Source: Demequina salsinemoris (GTDB lineage Bacteria; Actinomycetota; Actinomycetes; Actinomycetales; Demequinaceae). Taken from it: a stretch of DNA of 64,000 bases. The DNA lies in contig NZ_BBQZ01000002.1 in the NCBI RefSeq assembly GCF_000974805.1, forward strand, positions 186,001 to 250,000. The letters are read 5' to 3'. This document shows, one piece after another, positions 40,888-50,665 of the stretch (within the stretch, counting starts at the first letter, position 1; every line of letters starts with the position of its first letter). Below the pieces are notes generated by a model, which worked only from the letters and a program-made list of their open reading frames with translations, did not search any database and was not told the origin of the DNA. A program made the translations under genes and the position numbers.

Positions 40888-42863
40888 GGCCGAGCCTGCT
40901 CGACGAAGGCGAACTCGTACGGCGCGAGCGTCATCCGCTCCACCTCGACCCCCGTGATCAGGTTCGTGCCGCTCACTGCGACCACCGCATCGTCCTCGCC
41001 GAAGTTGACGAGCGTCACCACGTCCCCCCGACGCGACGCGTCGACGGTGGACGGCGCATCGGGGAGGACGGGCTCGACGCCCGTGGTCTCCGCCAGGTGA
41101 CGGACGAGGGAGTCGCAGCCGTCATCGTCGAGCACGGTCGCCATGTACCAGGCACTTCCCTTGCCCGCCTGAGCCCGCGTGACCGCGGGGTTGCCGAGTC
41201 GCCTACCTGAGGAGAAGGTCGCGACCGCCTCGGCGCCGTCGAGCCAGATCTCCTCCGCGAAGAGCTCGCCGACGGCGTCGCCGAACGCGCCCTCGACGCG
41301 GGCCTCGCGCTCGCCGGGCTCGTCGGCGTCGCGGGGAACGAGGGCGCCGAAGTCCTCGAGGGTGATGCCGAGCATCGTCCCGAGGCGCTGGAGGAAGCCG
41401 CCGTCCAGGAAGTGGTCGCGCGAGTCGACGATGTCGCTGAACGGGCCCGTCAGCAGGGTGCCGCCGGCCTCGACGAAGCCCTCGAGCGCCGCGGCGCCCT
41501 CGTCGCGCATGAGGTAGAGCAGCGGAGCGATCGCGAGGCGGTGCTCACCGCCGACCTTCTCCGGCGGGACGATGTCCACCTGGATGTGCGCCCGCTGCAG
41601 CGCCGCGTGCCACCGCATGATGACCGCGAGGTAGTCGAGCCGGTTCTGCGGGTGGTCGGGGTTGTCGAGCGCCCACCAGTTCTCCCAGTCGAAGACCAGG
41701 GCGACCTGCGCGGGGGAGCCGGGCTCGAGCGTCGGCAGGGAGTCCAGCATGCCTCCGAGCCGCACGATCTCGCGCCACGTGCGCGTGCCGGTGCCCGCGT
41801 GAGGAAGCATCGCGGAGTGGAACTTCTCCGAGCCAGCCTTCGACTGGCGCCACTGGAAGAACAGGATGCCGTCGGCCCCGCGTCCGACGCACTGGGCGGA
41901 GAGCGCCTCCATCTGCCCGGGAGCCTTGGGAGCGTTGGACGGTCGCCAGTTGAGCGCGTTCGAGGACTGCTCCATGAGCAGCCACGGCGTGCGGGGCTTG
42001 AGCGAGCGCATGAGATCCCGCTGGAACGCCGCGGCGCGGAACGACTGCGGGTCGTTGGGGTCCGGGTAGGCGTCGTCGGAGACGACGTCCAGGTGCGGGG
42101 CCCACGCGGAGTAGTCGACGGCGGGCCACGCGCCCATGAAGTTCGTGGTGATCGGCTGGGTCGCGCCGGCGGAGCGGATGATCTCCTTCTCCATGAGCGC
42201 GCACTGGAGCAGGGCGTCGTTCGTGAAGCGTCGGAAGTCGAGCATCTGGCAGGGGTTCGAGGACGCGGGCGCGATCCGCGGGGGGAGCACCTGGTCGAAC
42301 GACGAGTAGCGCTGGGACCAGAAGCTCGTGCCCCACGCGGCGTTGAGCGCCTCGACGGTGCCGTAGCGGTCCTCGAGCCACGCGCGGAAGGCGTCGCGCG
42401 CGTTGTCCGAGTAGTCCGCGTGCACATGGCACGCGTACTCGTTGTTGAGGTGCCACATCTGCACGGCTGGGTGGTCCTTGTAGCGCTCGACCATCGCGGT
42501 CACGAGCTCCGCGGCGAGGCGCCGATAGACCGGGGAGGACGGCGCGTAGTGCTGGCGGCCGCCCGGGCTCAGCGTGACGCCGTCGCGTGTGACCGGCAGG
42601 ATCTCGGGGTACCTCTCGTGCATCCACGGCGGGGGCGAGGCGGTCGCGGTCGCGAGATCCACGCCGATGCCGCCCTCGTGCAGCAGGTCGATGATCCGGT
42701 CGAGCCAGTCGAAGTCGAACACGCCCTCGGCCGGCTGGATCCGGCTCCACGAGAACACCGCGAGGGTCACGATGTTGACACCGGCCTCGCGCATGCGCGC
42801 GACGTCGTCGTGCCAGACCTCCTCGGGCCATTGCTCAGGGTTGTAGTCGCCGCCGTAGTACAT
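40884..42863 (-). CDS. Beta-galactosidase, glycoside hydrolase family 42
   Basis: A 659-residue GH42 enzyme. The acid/base is E142 in WHLNNEYACH and the nucleophile E298 in PWLLMEQSSNALNW. The opening MYYGGDYNPEQWPEEVW is standard for the family. The trimerisation and C-terminal beta domains follow. No signal peptide is seen, so it is intracellular and acts on imported galactosides. The start ATG follows AGGAGG. It stands alone with no sugar transporter nearby. Confidence 0.95.
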   Translation of the reverse strand: MYYGGDYNPEQWPEEVWHDDVARMREAGVNIVTLAVFSWSRIQPAEGVFDFDWLDRIIDLLHEGGIGVDLATATASPPPWMHERYPEILPVTRDGVTLSPGGRQHYAPSSPVYRRLAAELVTAMVERYKDHPAVQMWHLNNEYACHVHADYSDNARDAFRAWLEDRYGTVEALNAAWGTSFWSQRYSSFDQVLPPRIAPASSNPCQMLDFRRFTNDALLQCALMEKEIIRSAGATQPITTNFMGAWPAVDYSAWAPHLDVVSDDAYPDPNDPQSFRAAAFQRDLMRSLKPRTPWLLMEQSSNALNWRPSNAPKAPGQMEALSAQCVGRGADGILFFQWRQSKAGSEKFHSAMLPHAGTGTRTWREIVRLGGMLDSLPTLEPGSPAQVALVFDWENWWALDNPDHPQNRLDYLAVIMRWHAALQRAHIQVDIVPPEKVGGEHRLAIAPLLYLMRDEGAAALEGFVEAGGTLLTGPFSDIVDSRDHFLDGGFLQRLGTMLGITLEDFGALVPRDADEPGEREARVEGAFGDAVGELFAEEIWLDGAEAVATFSSGRRLGNPAVTRAQAGKGSAWYMATVLDDDGCDSLVRHLAETTGVEPVLPDAPSTVDASRRGDVVTLVNFGEDDAVVAVSGTNLITGVEVERMTLAPYEFAFVEQARP

Positions 42864-43016
42864 CGTTGTGCCTCCTGCTCCCGAGCGTAGTGCCGAGAGG
42901 GGGGTGCCCCTTGCGGGACCTTCGGCGGGGGTCGCCACGACCGGGAGCGTTCGCGTGCCCAGGCGTGACCCAGGCCTGGCGCAGGCGAGCCTAAGCCGGG
43001 CGAGCGCGCCGATGCT

Positions 43017-43925
43017 TCATCCGCGTCGTGCGTGGGAGGGATGAGGGTCGTCGACGTTGCTCGCGCGCCTCTCCGCAGAGCCCATCATCCAGCGGATCCC
43101 GTGGGTGGCCACGGCGCCCGCGGTCGGGCCGAGGACGCGCGTGGTCCAGCGATCGAGGCCGAGCTCGGCGCGCGCCCAGTCGGGCAGCAGCGCCACCGAT
43201 CCCGCGGCGAGCAGCGCGTACGGCGGCCGTGTGAACCAGGGCAGGGGCGGCTCCCTGAGAAGGAAGGCGGCGGTGTCGAGGGCTGCGGGAGTTGCGCGCA
43301 GCTCGGGCCGGTACCTCGTGAAGGCCTCGGCGAGCTCCGCCGTCGTCCGGGGGACGTCGACCGCGCCGAGCCTCCTGGCGACCTCGCCGGACTGGGCGAC
43401 GTACTCGTCGGCGCGCTCAGGGGTGAGCGGACGCTCGCCGTAGCGCTGATGCGCGGCGAGGAACGAGTCGGCCTCGGCGATGTGGACCCACGTGAGCAGG
43501 TGGGGGTCGGATGCCGCATACGGGCGGCCGTCGGGCGCGGTGCCGCGCACCTTCTCGTGCGCGTCGCGGACCATCTGGACCATGCGCTCGGCGTCGGCCT
43601 CCGCACCGAAGGTCGTGAACGCGAGGAACGTCGAGGTTCGCGCGAGGCGACCCCACGGGTCCCCGCGGTAGCCCGAGTGGCCCGCGACGCCGGCCATGGC
43701 GAGCGGGTGCAGCGACTGGAGCAGGAGCGCCCTGAGGCCGCCGACGAACGTGGTGACGTCGGCGTGCACGCGGCGGATCGGGGTGCCTGGAGGGAACCAG
43801 CGCGGGCCCGGTGTCTCGTGCACGCGGACCCGGGCCGCGTCGCCGTCGGGGCCCGCGATCTTGAGGAACACGGCGTGACCGGCGTTCCTGCGAAGCCGAG
43901 CGACAGGACTGGGTGACGGGGGCAT
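43017..43925 (-). CDS. Oxygenase MpaB family protein (DUF2236)
   Basis: A 302-residue helical protein of the MpaB/rubber-oxygenase-like family. The conserved block is LRALLLQSLHPLAMAGVAGHSGYRGDPWGRLARTSTFLAF, with the axial histidine in LHPLAM, followed by the WVHIAEADSFL segment. Relatives bind b-type haem and oxidise varied substrates or have unknown roles. No signal peptide is visible. It is 42 bases upstream of a codirectional GNAT gene's end, an unlikely operon partner. Confidence 0.82.
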   Translation of the reverse strand: MPPSPSPVARLRRNAGHAVFLKIAGPDGDAARVRVHETPGPRWFPPGTPIRRVHADVTTFVGGLRALLLQSLHPLAMAGVAGHSGYRGDPWGRLARTSTFLAFTTFGAEADAERMVQMVRDAHEKVRGTAPDGRPYAASDPHLLTWVHIAEADSFLAAHQRYGERPLTPERADEYVAQSGEVARRLGAVDVPRTTAELAEAFTRYRPELRATPAALDTAAFLLREPPLPWFTRPPYALLAAGSVALLPDWARAELGLDRWTTRVLGPTAGAVATHGIRWMMGSAERRASNVDDPHPSHARRG

Positions 43926-43967
43926 GGTGATCGGTGAACGCTGGAGGGAGGGCGGGGGATTCCCCCG

Positions 43968-44561
43968 TCAGCCCCGCCCGGCGAGCCGTCCGAGCAGCCC
44001 GTTGCGCGCCGCCGGCCACTCGTAGTCGAGGATCGAGAAGACGACGGTGTCCCTGCGGGAACCGTTGGGAAGCAGCATGTGGCTGCGCAGCACGCCGTCC
44101 TGCTTGGCGCCGAGCCGGGCGATCGCTGCCCGCGACTGGTGGTTGTGCCAGTGCGTGCGGAACTCGACGGCGACGCAGCCGAGCTCGTCGAATGCCCGCG
44201 TGAGCAGGAGCAGCTTCGCGGCGGGGTTGATGCCGGTGCCGTGTGCCTCCTTCCCGAGCCAGGTGGAGCCGATCTCCAGCCGACGGTTGGGCTCGTCGAG
44301 GTTCATGTACGTCGTCATCCCGAGCGCCTTGCCCGACTCGGTGGAGACCACCGCCCACGGTGCCATGAGGCCCTCGAACTGGAGGGACAGCCGACGCTCG
44401 ATCTCCTGCTCCATCGCGTGGGGGGCGGGGATCGAGGTGTACCAGGTGCGCCACAGGTCGCCGGCCGAGACGGCCTCGCACAGGTCGTCGTGGTGGCTCA
44501 AGGCGAGAGGCTCGAGCCGCACCAGTTCGTGGGTGAGCCGGGGGGTGTCGGCGAAGGTCAT
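43968..44561 (-). CDS. GNAT family N-acetyltransferase
   Basis: A 197-residue acetyltransferase of the RimJ/RimL-like GNAT subtype. The core is RLEIGSTWLGKEAHGTGINPAAKLLLLTRAFDELGC, covering the acetyl-CoA loop, followed by VEFRTHWHNHQSRAAIARLGAKQDGVLR. I start at ATG 44561; the longer frame upstream lies in the divergent PadR promoter. The target may be a protein N-terminus or a small amine. Confidence 0.87.
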   Translation of the reverse strand: MTFADTPRLTHELVRLEPLALSHHDDLCEAVSAGDLWRTWYTSIPAPHAMEQEIERRLSLQFEGLMAPWAVVSTESGKALGMTTYMNLDEPNRRLEIGSTWLGKEAHGTGINPAAKLLLLTRAFDELGCVAVEFRTHWHNHQSRAAIARLGAKQDGVLRSHMLLPNGSRRDTVVFSILDYEWPAARNGLLGRLAGRG

Positions 44562-44604
44562 GACTTGAGCGTATCGCCGGAGTCGGGATTGACGAATGCA
44601 ATAA

Positions 44605-44632
44605 CGCGATATATCGTCACTGTGTCGCGATA
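44605..44632. promoter_or_regulatory. Probable PadR operator
   Basis: The perfect palindrome CGATATATCG is at 44607-44616, and CGCGATA occurs at 44605-44611 and 44626-44632, 21 bases apart. The site is 42-69 bases before the PadR-type gene. PadR regulators commonly bind such AT-centred repeats in their own promoters. Confidence 0.5.
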
Positions 44633-44673
44633 CGCCGCACGGTGCGGCGTCAGGTGCGACGTGAGAGGAGTTC

Positions 44674-45312
44674 ATGATGAGAGATCACGACGACATGGCA
44701 GACGAGGGTTCACCCCGGCGCGGACGAGGCCCTGGACGAGGCGGGAGCCGCCAGCGTCACGGAGGCTTCGGCGATCACGGTGGCCCTGGACCCGGTGGCG
44801 AGTGGCCCGGACGACGCGGGTACGGGGGCCGACACGGCGGGGGCGGTCGCGGCGGTCGCCGCGGGCCCGGCGGCCGACCGCGCGGCGACGTGCGTGCCGC
44901 GATCCTGGTGCTGCTCGCCGAGCAGCCTCGTCACGGCTATGACCTGATCCACGAGATCGAGGAGCGCAGCGGTGGCGCGTGGACCCCGAGCCCCGGCTCG
45001 ATCTACCCGACGCTCCAGGCGCTCGAGGACGAGGGCCTCGTCGCCATCGCCACCGTTGACGGACGCAAGACGGCCTCGCTCACGGACCTGGGAGAGGCCT
45101 GGGTCGGCGAGCACGGCGAGGAGCACGCGCGCCTGTTCGAGGTCAGCGCGGCGGAGGAGAGCGCGGGCGCCCTGCGGGGCGAGCTGCGCGCCCTGCACGA
45201 GGCCGCGATCCACGTCGCCCGCGTGCCCGGCGCGGATCTCACGCCTCAGGTGGTCGAGGTCCTGGCCGACGCGCGCAAGCGCCTGTATCGGCTGCTCGCC
45301 GACCAGGACTGA
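44674..45312 (+). CDS. PadR family regulator with Gly/Arg-rich N-terminus
   Basis: A 212-residue protein. Residues 70-145 form the PadR winged helix: DVRAAILVLLAEQPRHGYDLIHEIEERSGG, then PSPGSIYPTLQALEDEGLV. The first 68 residues are a disordered tract full of RG, GG, RGG and HGG, absent from ordinary PadR proteins but present in some actinobacterial ones. A C-terminal helical part follows. It probably represses its own gene and a nearby exporter or the divergent GNAT gene. A strong terminator follows. Confidence 0.9.
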   Translation: MMRDHDDMADEGSPRRGRGPGRGGSRQRHGGFGDHGGPGPGGEWPGRRGYGGRHGGGGRGGRRGPGGRPRGDVRAAILVLLAEQPRHGYDLIHEIEERSGGAWTPSPGSIYPTLQALEDEGLVAIATVDGRKTASLTDLGEAWVGEHGEEHARLFEVSAAEESAGALRGELRALHEAAIHVARVPGADLTPQVVEVLADARKRLYRLLADQD

Positions 45313-45350
45313 CGCGACCCGGCACGCTGAGAAGCGTCCCGCGAAGACGG

Positions 45351-45388
45351 ACGAAGGCCGTGACCCCGCACGGGGTCACGGCCTTCGT
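45351..45388. terminator. Bidirectional terminator
   Basis: A perfect 17-bp stem (45351-45367 with 45372-45388) around a GCAC loop, between the convergent PadR and MFS genes. It is the strongest hairpin noticed in the window and would stop both transcripts. Confidence 0.85.
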
Positions 45389-45402
45389 GTCGTCCGGAGT
45401 CC

Positions 45403-46815
45403 TTACGGAAGCGGCACCTCGGCGAGGTCGGACTCGGGCTCCGAGGTCTCGTCGTCCGCCGATGCGCGGTCGTAGTCGATGTCCTTGGTCTCGCGCGTGA
45501 GCACGAGCGCGATGAACGTCAGCGCGCCGGCGGCCGCCAGGTACAGGCCGACGGGCCACGTGCTGTCGGCAGCGGACCAGAGCGCGACCGCGATGATCGG
45601 CGCGAGCGCCGCACCGAGGATCGAGGACAGGTTGTAGGCGACCGCGGACCCGGTGTAGCGGACGTTGGTCGGGAACAGCTCGGGCAGCAGGGCCCCCATG
45701 GGGCCGAAGGTGAGGCCCATGAGGGTGAAGCCGATGATGAGGCCCGACTGCACCATCGCGCCGGTGAACGACGAATCGGTCTGCGCGCTGAAGAAGAACG
45801 GCAGCGCGAGCCCGAACACCACGATGGCGCCCGTGGTCCACAGCAGGGTGAGCCTGCGGCCGATCGCATCGGCGAGTGGGCCCGCGATCGCGGTGAAGAT
45901 GCCGAAGAAGACGACGGCGATGATCTGCATGAGGACGAAGCTCTTGTAGGTCATGCCGAGGCCCGCAGGGGCGCCGTCGGCGGCGTGGGTGCCGTAGCTG
46001 AGCGTGAAGCTCGTCATCAGGTAGAAGAGCACGTAGGTCGCGAGCATGATGAACGTGCCGAGGATGACCTCGCGCCAGTGGTGCTTGAAGGTGTCGCCGA
46101 TCGGGAGCTTGCGGATCTTCCCGCGCTTCTCGGCCTCGGTGAACGCCGACGACTCGACGAGCCTGAGACGGACCCACAGGCCGATGATGACCATGACGGC
46201 CGAGAACAGGAACGGGATCCGCCATCCCCAGCTGAGGAACGCGTCGGACGCGAGGAGCGAGTCCTCGGGGTGGGGCAGCAGCGCGTTGATCGTGAGGAAC
46301 AGGCCGTTGGCGATGATGAAGCCGATCGGGGCGCCGAGCTGAGGGAACGTGCCGTAGAGGGCGCGCTTGCCCGCGGGGGCGTTCTCGGTCGCGACCAGGG
46401 CCGCGCCCGACCACTCGCCGCCGAGCGCGAAGCCCTGCGTCAGGCGCAGCACGAGCAGCAGGAACGGGGCCATGAGCCCGATGTGCTCGTAGGTGGGCAG
46501 CAGGCCGATCGCGAACGTCGCGATGCCCATCGTGAGCAGGGAGACGACGAGCGTGGCCTTGCGACCGCGGCGGTCGCCCATGTGACCGAAGACGAGCGCG
46601 CCGACGGGGCGCGCGACCATGGCGGCCCCGAACACGGCGAATGACGCGAGCAGCGCCGTGGTGTCGTTGTCGGAGGGGAAGAACAGCTTCGGGAACACGA
46701 GCACGGCCGCGGTCGCGTAGACGTAGAAGTCGTAGAACTCGATGGTCGTGCCGACGAGGCTCGCGGTGATGACGCGGCCTGGGCTGTTCAGATTGGTCTG
46801 GTTCGTGGATGACAT
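45403..46815 (-). CDS. MFS transporter, metabolite:H+ symporter type (ShiA/ProP-like)
   Basis: A 470-residue transporter with 12 predicted helices. FYDFYVYATAAVLVFPKLFFPS in helix 1, GHMGDRRGRKATL after helix 2 and RLTQGFALGGEWSGA in helix 4 are typical of the symporter branch importing organic acids such as shikimate, citrate or alpha-ketoglutarate. The start at 46815 follows GGAGGT. TGTTGAG-type repeats upstream may be operator sites. The acidic C-terminal tail is cytoplasmic. The substrate is not assigned. Confidence 0.9.
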   Translation of the reverse strand: MSSTNQTNLNSPGRVITASLVGTTIEFYDFYVYATAAVLVFPKLFFPSDNDTTALLASFAVFGAAMVARPVGALVFGHMGDRRGRKATLVVSLLTMGIATFAIGLLPTYEHIGLMAPFLLLVLRLTQGFALGGEWSGAALVATENAPAGKRALYGTFPQLGAPIGFIIANGLFLTINALLPHPEDSLLASDAFLSWGWRIPFLFSAVMVIIGLWVRLRLVESSAFTEAEKRGKIRKLPIGDTFKHHWREVILGTFIMLATYVLFYLMTSFTLSYGTHAADGAPAGLGMTYKSFVLMQIIAVVFFGIFTAIAGPLADAIGRRLTLLWTTGAIVVFGLALPFFFSAQTDSSFTGAMVQSGLIIGFTLMGLTFGPMGALLPELFPTNVRYTGSAVAYNLSSILGAALAPIIAVALWSAADSTWPVGLYLAAAGALTFIALVLTRETKDIDYDRASADDETSEPESDLAEVPLP

Positions 46816-46928
46816 GCGACCTCCATGCATGTGGTCTGGCGTTCGGCGATGGCAATGTGCTGAACGACTGCTCAACACCCTAGCGAGAATCCCACGGATT
46901 GAAATCGACGTCTCAACATGCGAGATGC

Positions 46929-47034
46929 GGCGGGGGTGGGGACGATGCGGTGGCAGGGACGCCATGGGGATGGAGACGATGCTGGGGCAGGGACGACGCG
47001 GGGGCAGGGACGATGCGGGGTGGGGACCGCGTGT
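46929..47034. repeat. Degenerate tandem repeat of a GGGACGATGC-containing unit
   Basis: Between the transporter promoter and the acyl-CoA ligase stop lie about six imperfect copies of a 16-18-base unit resembling GGGGCAGGGACGATGC. The unit includes the word GGACGATGC that recurs across the window. No gene is seen from 46816 to 47049. Confidence 0.6.
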
Positions 47035-47049
47035 GCGCGGTCCCAGCGG

Positions 47050-48861
47050 TCAGCGCACCCCGCCGTAGATGCTCGCGATCACGTCGGCGAAATGGGCTTC
47101 GACCTGCGCCCTGCGTACCTTGAGCGAGGCCGAGAGCTCATCGCGCTTCTCGCTCAGCTCGCGCGGGAGAACGCGCCACTCGCGGATGGCCTCGGCGCGC
47201 GAGACGAGCAGGTTCGCCTGGTCGACGATGTGCTGGAGGTGCTCCTTCACGAACGGGTGCTCCGCGGCCTCCGCGACCGACATCGACGGCAGGCCCTTCG
47301 TCTTGAGCCAGGCGGGAAGCATCGTCTCGTCGAGCGACAGCAGTGCCCCGATGAACGGCTTGCCGTCGCCGACCACGACCACCTCCTGGACGAGCGGGTA
47401 GGGCCGGATCGCGTCCTCGAGCGCGGCGGGCTGGACGTTCTTCCCTCCGGCCGTCACGAGGATCTCCTTCTTGCGTCCCGTGATGGTCAGGTGGCCGTCC
47501 TCGTCGATCGACCCGAGATCGCCGGTGCGGAACCAGCCGTCCTCCATGGCCTCGGCCGTCGCCTGAGGGTTGCGGTAGTAGCCCACGAACATGTTGGAGC
47601 CCTGCGCGAGGATCTCGCCGTCCTCTGCGATCCTCACCGCACCGCCGGGGTAGGGCCGGCCGACGGTGCCGACCTTGACGTGCGACGGCGGATTGCAGGT
47701 CATCGGGCCCGCGAGCTCCGTGGCGCCGTAGCCCTCCATCACGTGGATCGCGAGCCCGCCGTAGAAGTGCGCGATCTTCTCCGACAGCTTCGCGCCGCCG
47801 CACACGATGTACTTGAGCCTGCCGCCGAGCGCGGCCTGGACCTTGTTCAGCACGAGCCGCTTCGCGATCCAGGCCTTCACGTGCAGGCCGAGGGTGCGAT
47901 GGCCGGTCTGTCGCGTGCGGTCGATGTCCCGCGAGACCTCGGCCGCCCACCGGAACAGTCGCTGGCGGATCGGCCCGCCGGCGCGTGAGTCGACCACGTT
48001 GTAGAACGTCTCGAGCACGCGCGGCACGGCCATGATCCAGGTCGGCTTGAAGGTCGTGAGGTCCTGCGCGAGCGTCTTGGGGCTCGGCGCGAGGCCGAGC
48101 ACGGCTCCGCAGTGCAGCGCGAGCGTCTCGACGTGTCGCGCGAGCACGTGCGCGAGCGGCAGGAACAGCAGCAGGCGAGCCCCGTCATGCGCGAGCGTCC
48201 CGAAGTCGTCATCGGCGGCGCCGTTGATGGTCCACTCGACGAAGGCCCGATGCGGGAGCGCGACGCCCTTGGGCCGCCCTGTCGTGCCCGACGTGTAGAC
48301 GATCGTGGCGATGTCATCCTTGGTGATGCCGTCGGCGCGGGCGGCGAGCTCGTCGTCCGACACGTGATCGCCCGCGGCCTTGAGGAGGTCGACCGCGGGG
48401 GAGTCGGCGTCGTCGATCACGAGGACCCGAGGGCCGCCCTCGATCGCGCGCGCGATCGAGCCGTGACCGTCGTTCTCGACCACGATCAGCGACAGCTCGG
48501 CGTCGTCGTTGATGCCCTGGACCTGGTGCTGCGACGACGTGGGGTAGATCGGCACCGTGATGGCGCCTGCGGCCTGGATCGCGAAGTCGACGAGCACCCA
48601 CTCGTAGCGGGTGTTGCACTGCAGGGCGACGGTGGACCCCTTCTCGACGCCCAGCATCATGAGGCCCTTCGCGACCTGCTCGACCTCCGCGAGGAAGTCG
48701 GCGATCGTGACGCCGGTCCATGCCCCCGCATCGTCCTTGTACTCGCAGTACACGTGCGCGGGCGCCTCGGCGGCGCGCGTGCGCAGGAGCGCGATGAAGG
48801 TGTGGTCGCGAGGGGTGTCGACTGCGAGCGGGATCGTCGTCGAAGGTGCAGTCAGTGCCAT
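47050..48861 (-). CDS. Long-chain fatty acid-CoA ligase (AMP-forming)
   Basis: A 603-residue adenylate-forming enzyme of the FadD15/FAA type. The AMP-binding motif is [11 protein letters not shown], the A5 region YGATELAGP, and the hinge and lysine region is in [32 protein letters not shown]. It activates fatty acids to acyl-CoA for lipid synthesis or beta-oxidation at the inner face of the membrane. An inverted repeat CCTACG-CGGA-CGTAGG lies just upstream of the start, a likely repressor site. Confidence 0.93.
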   Translation of the reverse strand: MALTAPSTTIPLAVDTPRDHTFIALLRTRAAEAPAHVYCEYKDDAGAWTGVTIADFLAEVEQVAKGLMMLGVEKGSTVALQCNTRYEWVLVDFAIQAAGAITVPIYPTSSQHQVQGINDDAELSLIVVENDGHGSIARAIEGGPRVLVIDDADSPAVDLLKAAGDHVSDDELAARADGITKDDIATIVYTSGTTGRPKGVALPHRAFVEWTINGAADDDFGTLAHDGARLLLFLPLAHVLARHVETLALHCGAVLGLAPSPKTLAQDLTTFKPTWIMAVPRVLETFYNVVDSRAGGPIRQRLFRWAAEVSRDIDRTRQTGHRTLGLHVKAWIAKRLVLNKVQAALGGRLKYIVCGGAKLSEKIAHFYGGLAIHVMEGYGATELAGPMTCNPPSHVKVGTVGRPYPGGAVRIAEDGEILAQGSNMFVGYYRNPQATAEAMEDGWFRTGDLGSIDEDGHLTITGRKKEILVTAGGKNVQPAALEDAIRPYPLVQEVVVVGDGKPFIGALLSLDETMLPAWLKTKGLPSMSVAEAAEHPFVKEHLQHIVDQANLLVSRAEAIREWRVLPRELSEKRDELSASLKVRRAQVEAHFADVIASIYGGVR

Positions 48862-48881
48862 GAAGCGAGTCTAGACCCGTA

Positions 48882-48912
48882 CCTACGGGACCGTAACCTA
48901 CGCGGACGTAGG
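48882..48912. promoter_or_regulatory. CCTACG repeats, probable operator of the acyl-CoA ligase
   Basis: CCTACG at 48882-48887 and 48897-48902 are 15 bases apart, and the second forms a perfect palindrome with CGTAGG at 48907-48912. The site is 21-51 bases before the start of the ligase gene. TetR-type fatty-acid regulators use such sites; the protein is not in the window. Confidence 0.45.
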
Positions 48913-48938
48913 CGTGGCGCGCGTCGTCGGGAGGGCGA

Positions 48939-49787
48939 TCAGCCCCGGTCCGAGGCCTTCTCGCCTCGCTTGGCGGCCTTCTTCGCGTTCCTCTCGGCCA
49001 GCTTCGCGTTCTCCTTGGCGCGGGCCTTCTCCTTCACGCACTCGGCGTGCGCGGCGGCCGCGGCGCCCACGATGCCGGCGCCGTTGAGCAGCTCTGCCGG
49101 CACGATCGGGGCGCGGAGCGTCAGGTGCGGCAGGAACATGTGGCTCTTCTTGGACACGCCGCCGCCGACGATGATCATGTCCGGCCAGAACAGCCGCTCG
49201 ATCTCCGAGTAGTACTTCTGCAGCTCCGCGATCCAGCCGTCCCAGTCGAGGCCCAGGCGCGTTCGCGCGGACTCGGCGGCGTACTCCTCGGCGTCGTGGC
49301 CATCGATGATGATGTGCCCGAGCTCGAGATTCGGGACCAGGGTGCCGTCGACGATCATCGCCGTGCCGATGCCCGTGCCGAGCGTCGACATGAAGATCGA
49401 CCCGTCGCGGCCGTGCGCGGCGCCGTAGCGGTACTCGCCGAATCCCGCGGCGTCCGCGTCGTTGAGGACGTGCACGTCGTGACCCGCGTAGTCACGGATG
49501 AGCTCGCGCAGATTCACGCCGATCCACGAGTCCTCGACGTTCGCCGCGGTCTTGACGACACCGTGCTGGATCACGCCGGGGAAGGCGACCCCGATGGGTG
49601 TCTTGCGAGACGGCTCGAACTTGGCGATGCACTTGGCGACGGTCTTGCCCACGGCCTCGGGCGTCGACGGCTGCGGCGTCGGGATCCGATAGCGCTCGTC
49701 GGCGAACTCGCCGGTCTTGAGGTTCACGGGCGCGGCCTTGATGCCCGAGCCGCCGATGTCGACGCCGATCGCGATGTGCTTGCTCAT
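48939..49787 (-). CDS. ppgK: Polyphosphate glucokinase
   Basis: A 282-residue ROK-fold kinase. The phosphate-binding start is [18 protein letters not shown]. Glucose-binding and catalytic segments are [14 protein letters not shown] and [17 protein letters not shown], and GHIIIDG follows. It phosphorylates glucose using polyphosphate (or ATP), as in actinomycetes. The last 35 residues are a Lys/Ala-rich charged tail ([19 protein letters not shown]), beyond the usual end. The start overlaps the methionine aminopeptidase stop by ATGA. Confidence 0.93.
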   Translation of the reverse strand: MSKHIAIGVDIGGSGIKAAPVNLKTGEFADERYRIPTPQPSTPEAVGKTVAKCIAKFEPSRKTPIGVAFPGVIQHGVVKTAANVEDSWIGVNLRELIRDYAGHDVHVLNDADAAGFGEYRYGAAHGRDGSIFMSTLGTGIGTAMIVDGTLVPNLELGHIIIDGHDAEEYAAESARTRLGLDWDGWIAELQKYYSEIERLFWPDMIIVGGGVSKKSHMFLPHLTLRAPIVPAELLNGAGIVGAAAAAHAECVKEKARAKENAKLAERNAKKAAKRGEKASDRG

Positions 49788-50665
49788 GGTGCTGTCAGTA
49801 CCTCCGGGCCGTCCTCGGTGATGAGGATCGTGTTCTCGAACTGGGCCACCCAGCCGCCGTCGTCCGTGACGACCGTCCAGCCGTCGTTCCACTCGTGGTT
49901 CTCCTCCGAACCGTCCACGAGCATGGGCTCGACCGTGAAGACCATGCCGACCTCGATGACGTCGTCGTGGTACGGCGCCGCGTCGTAATGGGGGATCACG
50001 AGCCCCGTGTGGAAGGCGGGTCCCACACCATGCCCGGTGTAGCTGCGGACGGACTCGTAGCCGAAGCGTGCGGCGTACTTCTCGATCACCCGCCCGATGA
50101 CGTTGACCTGACGCCCGGGCACCGCCGCCTTGATCCCACGCATCATCGCCTCGTGCGTCACCTCCACGAGCTGCTTCGCGCGGTCCGAGCCCTCGCCTGC
50201 GATGAACGACGCGCAGTTGTCGCCGTGCACGCCGTTCTTGTACGCGGTGAGGTCGACCTTCACGATGTCCCCCTCCTCGATCACGGTCGAGTCAGGGATC
50301 CCGTGGCAGATGACCTCGTTGATCGAGGTGCACAGCGACTTGGGGAACGGCGGCCGGCCCGCGGCGCCCGGATAGCCGAGCGTCGAGGGGTACGCGCCAT
50401 GGTCGAGACAGAACTCGTGCCCGATGCGGTCGAGCTCGTCGGTCGTCACGCCAGGGCGCACCGCCTTGCCGATCTCCACGAGGGCCTGCGCTGCGATCCG
50501 GCCGCTCTCGCGGATGTGCTCGACGGTCTCGGCGTCGTAGACGTCACCACCGCTCCACCGAGGGGCGCGCTTGCGGCCCACGTACGGAGGGCGGCCGATG
50601 TCCTTGGGCACGTCGCGCAACGGCGACACGACCCCCTTGACGATGCTCTCGCGGGCATGGCTCAT
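49784..50665 (-). CDS. map: Methionine aminopeptidase, type I
   Basis: A 293-residue pita-bread metalloprotease that removes initiator methionine. Metal ligands are in GVHGDNCASF (two Asp), GHGVGPAFHTG (His), VFTVEPML (Glu) and QFENTILITEDG (Glu). The N-terminal extension with PPYVGRK resembles mycobacterial MapB-type SH3-motif enzymes. I choose ATG 50665, with TAGACT 7 bases upstream (leaderless); a second ATG at 50683 is possible. It is coupled to ppgK. Confidence 0.93.
   Translation of the reverse strand: MSHARESIVKGVVSPLRDVPKDIGRPPYVGRKRAPRWSGGDVYDAETVEHIRESGRIAAQALVEIGKAVRPGVTTDELDRIGHEFCLDHGAYPSTLGYPGAAGRPPFPKSLCTSINEVICHGIPDSTVIEEGDIVKVDLTAYKNGVHGDNCASFIAGEGSDRAKQLVEVTHEAMMRGIKAAVPGRQVNVIGRVIEKYAARFGYESVRSYTGHGVGPAFHTGLVIPHYDAAPYHDDVIEVGMVFTVEPMLVDGSEENHEWNDGWTVVTDDGGWVAQFENTILITEDGPEVLTAP

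Noticed and set aside
46929-47034. CRISPR array
   Set aside because: Units are short, imperfect and contiguous with no unique spacers.
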